10,661 nucleotides of DNA from positions 1 to 10,661 of the forward strand of contig CAKVMF010000020.1 in assembly GCA_934771675.1 (NCBI GenBank). The letters run 5' to 3'. This DNA comes from an uncultured Clostridia bacterium (GTDB taxonomy: Bacteria; Bacillota; Clostridia; Christensenellales; UBA1242). Made by a program: the position numbers and the translations under genes. A model generated the notes under the pieces. It saw only the letters and a program-made list of their open reading frames with translations. It searched no databases and was not told the origin of the DNA. Below, piece after piece: positions 1 through 5,146 of this stretch (positions are counted from its first letter, which is position 1; each line of letters begins with the position of its first letter).

Positions 1-459
1 TTCTTCTACAATGCTGTGAGTATTCCAATTGCAATGGGTGTGCTTGCCCCTATTGGTGTGTTTTTAAGTCCAATGATTGCATCACTTGCAATGAGCTTCA
101 GTTCGGTTTGTGTGTGTCTTAATGCACTGGGATTAAGATTTTTTGATCCGGTAAGAAAAATGCAAAAAATCTCAAAAAATAATAAAAATTTATTAAAATT
201 ACAGCAAAATAAATTAAAAAATGCAAAAAAAATAAAAAAGGAGAAGATTATGAAAGTTAAAATTGTTGTTGGTGGAATGGTTTGTGAGCACTGTCAAAAC
301 CATGTTAAGAATGCTCTTTTGAATGTTAAAGGAGTAAATAATGTTTCTGTTAATTTGAACTCTGGAGAAGTTGAAGTTGAAGCCCAAGAAGGTCTTGACT
401 TAAACCTTTTGTCTAAAGCAATTGAAGATGAAGGCTACAGAGTTTTGAAAATGAATTAA
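1..459 (+). CDS. copA: C-terminal end of copper-exporting P1B-1 ATPase (CopA), read through into a C-terminal HMA domain; 5' end outside window
   Basis: The frame is open from base 1, so the gene starts upstream of the window. The first ~50 residues carry the last two membrane helices of a copper P-type ATPase. They match the P1B-1 signatures: YN-x4-P (YNAVSIP) in helix 7, and P-x6-M-x2-SS followed by an Asn (MSFSS, then LNALGLR) in helix 8. These residues form the transmembrane Cu(I) site, and the protein would pump Cu(I) out of the cytoplasm. After the usual C-terminal end (FFDPVRK, about base 159), the frame stays open through ~30 Lys/Asn-rich residues. It then enters a full HMA copper-binding domain with GMVCEHC. 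CopA proteins normally carry HMA domains at the N-terminus; Archaeoglobus fulgidus CopA is a known case with a C-terminal one. The linker has A/T-rich, intergenic-looking composition, so the fusion may be real or the HMA part may mainly be made separately from ATG 250. CopA identity is firm; the extent of the fusion is uncertain. Confidence 0.85.
   Translation, partial: FFYNAVSIPIAMGVLAPIGVFLSPMIASLAMSFSSVCVCLNALGLRFFDPVRKMQKISKNNKNLLKLQQNKLKNAKKIKKEKIMKVKIVVGGMVCEHCQNHVKNALLNVKGVNNVSVNLNSGEVEVEAQEGLDLNLLSKAIEDEGYRVLKMN
238..243 (+). promoter_or_regulatory. Internal ribosome binding site for copZ
   Basis: AAGGAG lies 6 nt before ATG 250, inside the continuous copA-HMA frame. It decides in favour of a free CopZ start in addition to readthrough. 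Confidence 0.7.
250..459 (+). CDS. copZ: CopZ-like copper chaperone (HMA domain), in frame with and nested in the 3' end of copA
   Basis: From ATG 250 this frame encodes 69 residues, the usual size of a free-standing CopZ/Atx1-type chaperone. It contains the metal-binding loop GMVCEHC (residues ~9-15, Cys12 and Cys15) and the rest of the ferredoxin-like HMA fold, ending in EDEGYRVLKMN. Such proteins carry Cu(I) in the cytoplasm and hand it to CopA. A clear Shine-Dalgarno box, AAGGAG at 238-243, sits 6 nt before the ATG, which supports independent initiation. The frame is continuous with the upstream copA frame, so one mRNA could give both a CopA-HMA fusion and a free chaperone. copA followed by copZ is a common operon order, so the simplest alternative is an ordinary downstream gene whose upstream neighbour has no stop codon. 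The domain call is certain; the start is likely. Confidence 0.8.
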   Translation: MKVKIVVGGMVCEHCQNHVKNALLNVKGVNNVSVNLNSGEVEVEAQEGLDLNLLSKAIEDEGYRVLKMN

Positions 460-505
460 AGTTAGAAAAATAAAATCTTAAAGTAGGAAACAAAAATTGC
501 AAAAG

Positions 506-536
506 AAAAACACTACCATTTTGGCAGTGTTTTTTT
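506..536. terminator. Bidirectional Rho-independent terminator between convergent copA/copZ and cadA
   Basis: The arms at 511-517 (CACTACC) and 523-529 (GGCAGTG) pair around a 5-nt loop. The flanking A-run and T-run extend the stem. On the plus strand it is followed by seven T (530-536), and on the minus strand by TTTTTCTTTT. The single mismatched position (A-C) on the plus strand becomes a G-U pair in the minus-strand RNA. The cadA stop codon is one base beyond this feature, at 538-540, so the hairpin serves as the end of both converging units. Confidence 0.8.
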
Positions 537-537
537 G

Positions 538-2379
538 TTATATTTTCTTTTTGCTCAATGCTCGAAGTGCATTTAAAATAGCGATGAGTGAAACGCCAAC
601 ATCTGCAAAAACTGCAGCCCACATTGTGGCAATTCCAACAGCTCCAAGAACAAGCATCAAAACTTTAAATGAAATTGTGAAGATTATGTTTTCCTTAACA
701 AGGCGATGAGTTTTTCTTGAAAGTGCAATTGCTTCAGCAATTTTTTCAGGATTGTCATCCATCAAAACAACGTCTGCAGATTCAATTGCAACATCGCTTC
801 CAAGTGCTCCCATGGCGATTCCAACATCGGCAGATTTTAGAACTGGAGCGTCGTTAATGCCATCACCAACAAATGCAACGGTTGAGTTTTGATTGCCTTT
901 AAGTTTGTTGAGTTCGGTCAATTTATCTTCTGGCAAAAGTTCTGCCTTGAAATCTGTGAGATTAAGGTTGTTTGCTATCTTTTGAGCAACTTCAAGTTTA
1001 TCACCGGTGAGCATAACAGTTTTTTTAATGCCGAGATTGTTTAATTTTTCAATGGCAATTTTTGAAGTTTCTTTTTCAATATCTGAAACAACAATGTGAC
1101 CAAGGTATCTATTATTTTTCACAACATAAATGATTGTTCCAAGTTCTGTTGATTCAGCGACTTCAATATTTAATGATTTTAAAAGTTTGTAGTTTCCAAC
1201 ATAAATTGTGTCTTTTTTTGTTTCGGCTTTAACGCCAAATCCTGAAAAGTTTGTTATGGTTAAGTCTTTTGGAATCCTAATATCTTTTCCAAATTTTTCT
1301 TTTATTGAAGCAGCGATAGGGTGACTTGATGAAGATTCAGCTAAAGCGCAAGTTTCAAGAAGTTCTTTTTCAGAAATTCCCTGTGGCTCAATGCTTGTTA
1401 CTTCAAAGCATCCTTTTGTTAAAGTTCCAGTTTTGTCAAAGGCAACAATGTTTGTTTTTGCGAGAGTTTCAATATTGTTTGCGCCTTTGATTAAAATTCC
1501 ACGTTTGCTTGCTCCACCAATTCCAGCAAAAAATGAAAGTGGAATTGAAACGACGAGTGCACATGGACAAGAAACAACCAAAAACAGAAGAGCTCTTGAA
1601 ATCCAAGTTGACCATGCACCAGTGATTAATGAAGGAACAACTGCAAGAATAGCTGCAAGTCCAACGACAGTTGGTGTGTAGATATGAGCGAATTTTGTGA
1701 TGAATTTTTCAGATTTTGCTTTATTTTCTTCGCTTTTTTCAACTAATTCGATGATTTTTGCGATTTTTGATTCTGCAAATGCTTTTGTGACTTTTATTTG
1801 TAGTGTTGAATCAAGGTTTATTGAACCGCTGAAAACAGATGAACCAACTTCAACTTCTTGTGGCAAGCTTTCACCGGTTAAGGCAGAACAGTCAAGAGCT
1901 GATGAACCTGAGATTATTTCGCCATCAAGTGAAATTCTCTCCCCGGCTGAAACAACAATTGTTTCTCCAATCGCAACGTTTTCTGGGGAAACTTTAATGA
2001 TTTCGCCATCTCTTAAAACCATTGCATAGTCTGGACGAAGATCCATAAGTTTTGTTATTGACTTTTTGCTGTTTTCGGTTGCAAGGTCTTGAAGAAACTC
2101 ACCAACTTGATAAAATAACATAACAGCAACGGCTTCGTGATATTCTTGGAGAACAAATGCTCCAATGCTTGCGACCAGCATTAAAAATTTTTCATCAAAA
2201 AGTTCACCTTTAAATATTCCTTTTATAGATTCAAAAATAACATCATATCCAATAACTAGAAAACTTGCAATTGAAAGAATAAGTTTTCCAATCCAGCCAA
2301 AAGCCCAAATAAATGAAAGCGCAAAAAGCACCGCACTGACTGCAATTCTTGCAATCATAATTTTTTCTTCTTTTTCCAT
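538..2379 (-). CDS. cadA: Zn/Cd/Pb-exporting P1B-2 ATPase (CadA/ZntA type), without N-terminal metal-binding domain
   Basis: This 613-residue membrane ATPase would use ATP to export soft divalent metals. The catalytic motifs are intact: TGE (168-170) in the actuator domain, CPC (271-273) in the metal-site helix, phosphorylated Asp315 in DKTGT, the HP motif (353-354), TGD (458-460) and GDGIND (505-510). The subgroup follows from the helix signatures CPC-x4-S-x-P and N564-x7-K572, with Asp593 in the last helix; these are the P1B-2 (Zn/Cd/Pb) signatures, not the copper ones. The first helices begin almost at once (about residue 9), so the usual N-terminal HMA or Cys-rich domain is missing and the protein is shorter than typical CadA (about 700 residues or more). 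The start at 2379 is one base past the cadC stop. Its Shine-Dalgarno AAAGGAG (2390-2384) lies inside the end of cadC, which suggests translational coupling. The exact metal is inferred from motifs and from the CadC-like neighbour. Confidence 0.93.
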   Translation of the reverse strand: MEKEEKIMIARIAVSAVLFALSFIWAFGWIGKLILSIASFLVIGYDVIFESIKGIFKGELFDEKFLMLVASIGAFVLQEYHEAVAVMLFYQVGEFLQDLATENSKKSITKLMDLRPDYAMVLRDGEIIKVSPENVAIGETIVVSAGERISLDGEIISGSSALDCSALTGESLPQEVEVGSSVFSGSINLDSTLQIKVTKAFAESKIAKIIELVEKSEENKAKSEKFITKFAHIYTPTVVGLAAILAVVPSLITGAWSTWISRALLFLVVSCPCALVVSIPLSFFAGIGGASKRGILIKGANNIETLAKTNIVAFDKTGTLTKGCFEVTSIEPQGISEKELLETCALAESSSSHPIAASIKEKFGKDIRIPKDLTITNFSGFGVKAETKKDTIYVGNYKLLKSLNIEVAESTELGTIIYVVKNNRYLGHIVVSDIEKETSKIAIEKLNNLGIKKTVMLTGDKLEVAQKIANNLNLTDFKAELLPEDKLTELNKLKGNQNSTVAFVGDGINDAPVLKSADVGIAMGALGSDVAIESADVVLMDDNPEKIAEAIALSRKTHRLVKENIIFTISFKVLMLVLGAVGIATMWAAVFADVGVSLIAILNALRALSKKKI

Positions 2380-2380
2380 T

Positions 2381-2737
2381 TTACTCCTTTACGTGTTCGA
2401 GTGCATTTTTTATAAAATTTGAAACATGTTCGTCATCAAGTGCATAATAAATGGTTTTTCCTGTTTTTCTGCATCTAACAAGTTTTGCTAAACGGAGCTC
2501 ACGGAGTTGATGTGAGATTGCCGACTTTGTCATTGAGAGAAGATTTGCAATATCACAAACACACATTTCATGATTGTAAATTGCCCAGCAAATTTTCACA
2601 CGTGTTTGGTCTCCCATGGTTTTAAAAAATTTTGTGATTTCAGCAAAATCATTTTCAGGGAGCATATGGCTCTTTACTTTTTTCACAACGTCTTCATGGA
2701 TGATTGAACAGTCACAATAAAACTCATTTTTTGTCAT
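2381..2737 (-). CDS. cadC: ArsR/SmtB-family metal-responsive repressor (CadC type)
   Basis: This 118-residue winged-helix repressor should bind the operators upstream of its own start and release them when Zn, Cd or Pb binds. The ELCVCD-like box EMCVCD (57-62) gives Cys59 and Cys61. With N-terminal Cys8 and Cys10 these match the thiolate (alpha3N) site of CadC. The recognition helix region is MTKSAISHQLRELR (69-82). The C-terminal helix has D102-x-H104-x10-H115-x2-E118, the full alpha5 zinc-site pattern known from SmtB/CzrA, with E118 the last residue. The protein therefore seems to hold both metal sites, as in S. aureus CadC. The start at 2737 has a Shine-Dalgarno AAGGAA (2748-2743) 5 nt away. 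It is the first gene of a two-gene operon with the ATPase. The family is certain; the metal is inferred. Confidence 0.92.
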   Translation of the reverse strand: MTKNEFYCDCSIIHEDVVKKVKSHMLPENDFAEITKFFKTMGDQTRVKICWAIYNHEMCVCDIANLLSMTKSAISHQLRELRLAKLVRCRKTGKTIYYALDDEHVSNFIKNALEHVKE

Positions 2738-2795
2738 ATTAATTCCTTGATAATTCAGTTTTGATTTAAATAGCAGTCACTATTATATATATAAT

Positions 2796-2815
2796 AGTTG
2801 AATGGTTATTCAACT
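2796..2815. promoter_or_regulatory. ArsR/SmtB-type operator, inner copy
   Basis: Perfect palindrome AGTTGAAT-GGTT-ATTCAACT with the TGAA-N6-TTCA spacing of SmtB-family operators. It lies 34 bp from the outer copy, just downstream of the predicted transcription start, where a bound repressor could act as a roadblock. Confidence 0.7.
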
Positions 2816-2824
2816 GACGCATAT

Positions 2825-2854
2825 ATAATAGTTGAACAATTACTCAACTGTCAA
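2825..2854 (-). promoter_or_regulatory. cadC-cadA promoter (outer copy)
   Basis: On the minus strand a consensus -35 TTGACA (2854-2849) is followed after 18 bp by TATTAT (2830-2825). The predicted start of transcription is near 2818, giving a leader of about 80 nt. The spacer is almost wholly filled by the operator palindrome at 2830-2849, so repressor binding would block RNA polymerase. Confidence 0.65.
2830..2849. promoter_or_regulatory. ArsR/SmtB-type operator, outer copy
   Basis: Imperfect palindrome AGTTGA-N8-TCAACT. Its core TGAACAATTACTCA closely matches the SmtB-family operator core (TGAACAGTTATTCA type). It lies between the -35 and -10 boxes of the cadC promoter. Confidence 0.7.
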
Positions 2855-2865
2855 GTATTTTAAAA

Positions 2866-2994
2866 AAATATTTCAAATAAATGTGAGCAAAGCAATGTGG
2901 CAAAGTGGGGTAAATCAAATTTTGCAAAAAAGTGGAAATGTTGCTTGTTGGATGATTTTCGCAAAAAACGATTTTTTATTTATTTGAAATATTT
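2866..2994. repeat. 17-bp perfect inverted repeat around a 95-bp spacer, between cadC and lysC
   Basis: Bases 2866-2882 and 2978-2994 are exact reverse complements (AAATATTTCAAATAAAT and its partner). The right arm starts 10 bases past the lysC stop codon. On the minus strand the second arm is followed by a T-run, so it could be an odd large-loop terminator for lysC. A short inner pair (2890-2895 with 2941-2946, AAGCAA/TTGCTT) could fold the loop further. No gene is convincing in this stretch. A small MITE-like element is another possibility, but no target-site duplication is visible. Confidence 0.45.
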
Positions 2995-3003
2995 ATATGG
3001 TTG

Positions 3004-3960
3004 TTACTTTGATGTTAAATGCAATTTTTTTGAAATTTCAGCCATAACTTTTGCTTTGTTTTCGCTTGAAATCAAAAAAGATAATTTTTCTTTTTCTAAT
3101 TTAAAATTGTAAAAATTTACATCTTTTAAACATAAAATTACATTTTTAACAATAAATTGTTGTTTTGATTTTTGTGAAAATATAATAGATACAAGGCATA
3201 GGTGATTTATGGTTGCAATTGAAACGATATCATTTTCAATTCGTGTGATTTTGCTGCCGATTCTTGATGGATACTCCGAATTTTTTGAAATTATATCAAT
3301 GTTAAACTTTTCGGCAAGTTCGGTTGCTCTTGAATCAATAACCTTTGCTCCAGAATCTGCCATGTTTTTCATTGTTTTATAATCTATTGACTTTAGTTTT
3401 TTGAAATTAAACTCACGTGGGTCACCAGAAAACACCCCATCAAAGTCGCTATATATTTCTGGGTTAACTCCAAAAATTGCACCAATTGCAACAGCGGTTG
3501 TGTCAGATCCACCACGACCAAGAGTTGTTATTTCATTATTTTGGTTTATACCTTGAAATCCTGAAACAACACAGATTGTGTTTTGATTAAGATGAGTTTC
3601 AAGTTTTGATTTGTTTATGTAAGCGATGCGACTTTCAAGTGAGTCACCAAATGTTTCAATTTGAAGTTCATATGCTCCAAAACTTTTTGCCTTCAAATTT
3701 TCAGCTTGAAGAGCCATGGCAAAAAGAGCAGCAGATTCTGTTTCGCCAGTTGAAAGAAGTTTTGCCATTTCATTTTTTGTGTGTTTCTCATTTGAAAATT
3801 TGTTTGCTTGGTTAATCAATTCATCTGTCTTGTTGCCCATTGCAGAAACAACAATTACTAATCTTTTTTCATTTTTGTATATTTTTTTAATAAATTTTGC
3901 TATATTTTGCACTTTTTTTAATGTGGACAAACTTTTTCCACCAAACTTTAACACTCTCAT
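3004..3960 (-). CDS. lysC: Aspartate kinase, short form with one (degenerate) ACT region
   Basis: It phosphorylates aspartate with ATP to give 4-phosphoaspartate, the first step to lysine/diaminopimelate, threonine and methionine. The amino-acid kinase domain covers about residues 1-235. It has KFGG (5-8), VVSAMGNKTDELI (37-49), LLSTGE (68-73), the TLGRGGSDTTA motif (146-156) with the substrate-binding GGSD, and YSDFDGVFSGDPR (170-182). It is 318 residues long, against about 400-450 for typical aspartokinases. Only about 75 residues follow the kinase domain, enough for one ACT domain where two are usual. Reading on past the stop gives no second ACT domain. MRVLKFGG is the standard N-terminus, so the start is secure, yet no Shine-Dalgarno box precedes it. 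A TAAAAT box (3971-3966) lies only 5 nt before the ATG, which suggests a leaderless mRNA. The gene is divergent from asd, the next enzyme of the pathway. Confidence 0.92.
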   Translation of the reverse strand: MRVLKFGGKSLSTLKKVQNIAKFIKKIYKNEKRLVIVVSAMGNKTDELINQANKFSNEKHTKNEMAKLLSTGETESAALFAMALQAENLKAKSFGAYELQIETFGDSLESRIAYINKSKLETHLNQNTICVVSGFQGINQNNEITTLGRGGSDTTAVAIGAIFGVNPEIYSDFDGVFSGDPREFNFKKLKSIDYKTMKNMADSGAKVIDSRATELAEKFNIDIISKNSEYPSRIGSKITRIENDIVSIATINHLCLVSIIFSQKSKQQFIVKNVILCLKDVNFYNFKLEKEKLSFLISSENKAKVMAEISKKLHLTSK

Positions 3961-3965
3961 ACTGT

Positions 3966-3996
3966 ATTTTATGCAAAATGCGTCAGCTGTTTACAA
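3966..3996 (-). promoter_or_regulatory. Putative lysC promoter (leaderless)
   Basis: The minus strand has TTGTAA (3996-3991). It is followed by CATAAA (3973-3968, 17-bp spacing) or TAAAAT (3971-3966, 19-bp spacing). Either would start transcription at or within a base or two of the lysC ATG at 3960. The boxes match consensus only in part. Confidence 0.4.
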
Positions 3997-4019
3997 TTTT
4001 CGAAATTTATTAATATTAT
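3990..4019 (+). promoter_or_regulatory. Putative asd promoter
   Basis: TTTACA (3990-3995), an 18-bp spacer, then TATTAT (4014-4019). Predicted start is near 4025, which leaves a leader of about 10 nt just holding the Shine-Dalgarno box. The -35 box overlaps the one proposed for lysC on the other strand. Confidence 0.45.
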
Positions 4020-4035
4020 GTTTTAGGGGGAGTTT

Positions 4036-4995
4036 ATGAAAAAAAAGAAGTTGGCTATTGTTGGTGCAACGGGGCTTGTTGGTCAAAGTGTGATGCAGGT
4101 TCTTTTTGAAGAGAACTTGTTAAACAAGTTTGATCTTACGCTTTTTGTATCTGAAAAAAATTCAAATAAAGATTTGAGATTTAAAAACAAAGTTTACAAG
4201 CTTTGTGCGTTAAATTCAAAGCAAGCAAATGAAAAGTATGATTATGCAATTTTTTCGGCGGGTGATGATGTGAGCAAGGTTTGGGCGTATCATTTTTTAA
4301 CAAGGGGTGCTGTTGTTATTGACAACACAAATGCTTTTCGAAGAAGAGAAGATATTCCGCTTGTTGTTCCTGAAATAAACTCGCAGCTTATTAAAAATGA
4401 AACAAAGCTTATCGCAAATCCAAACTGCTCAACAATTGAGCTGGTTCTTGCGCTTGACAAGTTAGAAAAACTTGGAGAAATAAAAAAAGTTGTGGTGAGC
4501 ACTTATCAGTCGGTTAGTGGGGCGGGGTCAAAAGCTCTTGATGATCTAAATAACAAAACGAGATTTGTTTTTGAAAAGGGTATTGAAAACAACGCTATTG
4601 CCGAAATTGGAAAAATTTTGAAAACTGATTATTCAACCGAAGAAGATAAAATTATGTTTGAGTCAAAAAAGATTTTAAACAAAGAGTTTGAAATTTTTGC
4701 AAGCGCTGTTCGAGTTCCAATGGCATATTGTCATCTTGAAAGTGTTTATGTGGAGTTTGACAGGGCTGTTGATATTTCTAACATTCAAAATCTGTCGGAT
4801 AAAACAATAGCCTTTGTTTCTGAAATTGTTTTGCCAACTGAAGTGTCGGGGACAAACAAAACATTTGTTTTTAGAACAAGAAAATGTAGTGATTGTTCAA
4901 TTATGTTTTTTGTTTTGGCGGACAATTTAAGGCGTGGTGCAAGTTTCAATGCTGTTCAAATTTTAAAAAAGTGTCTTGAAACAAACAAAAATTAA
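4036..4995 (+). CDS. asd: Aspartate-semialdehyde dehydrogenase
   Basis: It reduces 4-phosphoaspartate with NADPH to aspartate semialdehyde, the branch-point compound for diaminopimelate/lysine and for homoserine-derived threonine and methionine. The N-terminal nucleotide-binding loop is GATGLVGQ (10-17). The catalytic Cys131 lies in NPNCST (128-133). STYQSVSGAG (155-164) and the substrate-binding and acid/base motif RVPMAYCHLESV (226-237, His233) follow, and the C-terminus has DNLRRGASFNAVQI. The length of 319 residues is slightly short but complete. The start has a strong Shine-Dalgarno, AGGGGGAG (4025-4032). It lies 75 bp from the divergent aspartokinase gene, so substrate production and use are encoded back to back. 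No lysine riboswitch fits in the short leader. The family call is certain. Confidence 0.95.
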   Translation: MKKKKLAIVGATGLVGQSVMQVLFEENLLNKFDLTLFVSEKNSNKDLRFKNKVYKLCALNSKQANEKYDYAIFSAGDDVSKVWAYHFLTRGAVVIDNTNAFRRREDIPLVVPEINSQLIKNETKLIANPNCSTIELVLALDKLEKLGEIKKVVVSTYQSVSGAGSKALDDLNNKTRFVFEKGIENNAIAEIGKILKTDYSTEEDKIMFESKKILNKEFEIFASAVRVPMAYCHLESVYVEFDRAVDISNIQNLSDKTIAFVSEIVLPTEVSGTNKTFVFRTRKCSDCSIMFFVLADNLRRGASFNAVQILKKCLETNKN

Positions 4996-5072
4996 AAAAG
5001 TTTGATTTTCGGTTTTATATTAGTAGCTACACCGCATAAAATTATACAAAAATGTTTTATTTTAATCAAAGT

Positions 5073-5105
5073 GTTACTTTTACTTGCCAAGTGTAACTAT
5101 TTTTT
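5073..5105 (+). terminator. Possible weak terminator after asd
   Basis: GTTAC (5073-5077) pairs with GTAAC (5093-5097), and ACTT (5082-5085) pairs with AAGT (5089-5092). A 4-nt bulge separates the left-hand segments, and a T-run follows (5100-5105). The hairpin overlaps the proposed promoter of the next gene, so it may instead be a protein-binding site. Confidence 0.35.
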
Positions 5106-5113
5106 AGTAAAAT
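5084..5113 (+). promoter_or_regulatory. Putative promoter of the SHOCT membrane protein gene
   Basis: TTGCCA (5084-5089), an 18-bp spacer and TAAAAT (5108-5113), each one base off consensus. The predicted start near 5120 gives a leader of about 27 nt containing the Shine-Dalgarno box AGGGGG (5135-5140). Confidence 0.5.
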
Positions 5114-5146
5114 AAACATAGGAATAATGTTTTTAGGGGGACTACT

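Larger units (their letters stand above)
2787..2854. repeat. 34-bp tandem duplication of the cadC promoter-operator
   Basis: Bases 2787-2820 and 2821-2854 agree at 27 of 34 positions, starting with an identical 16-base block (ATATATAATAGTTGAA). The palindrome arms and the TATTAT box are kept in both copies. The -35 box is kept only in the outer copy (TTGACA, against GCGTCA in the inner copy). Confidence 0.75.

Noticed and set aside
1391..2029. Two plus-strand open frames of about 100 codons opposite cadA
   Set aside because: They are antisense shadows of a strongly conserved P-type ATPase and have no domain or ribosome binding site.
2781..2796. 16-bp perfect palindrome TATTATATATATAATA downstream of the cadC operators
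   Set aside because: It consists only of A and T and overlaps -10-like boxes; such palindromes arise easily in A/T-rich promoters, so it is not reported as a separate regulator site.
2897..3112. 71-codon open frame on the plus strand between cadC and lysC
   Set aside because: It runs antisense into the 3' end of lysC, has no Shine-Dalgarno box, overlaps the 17-bp inverted repeat and shows no domain.
4018..4026. Two-codon upstream frame (ATG TTT TAG) whose stop overlaps the asd Shine-Dalgarno box
   Set aside because: It lies largely upstream of the predicted transcription start and has no ribosome binding site; it probably arises by chance from the A/T-rich promoter and TTTTAGGGGGA leader.
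3961..4035. Lysine riboswitch or other leader RNA controlling lysC or asd
   Set aside because: Only 75 bp separate the divergent genes; both predicted leaders are 10 nt or less, so no such RNA fits.
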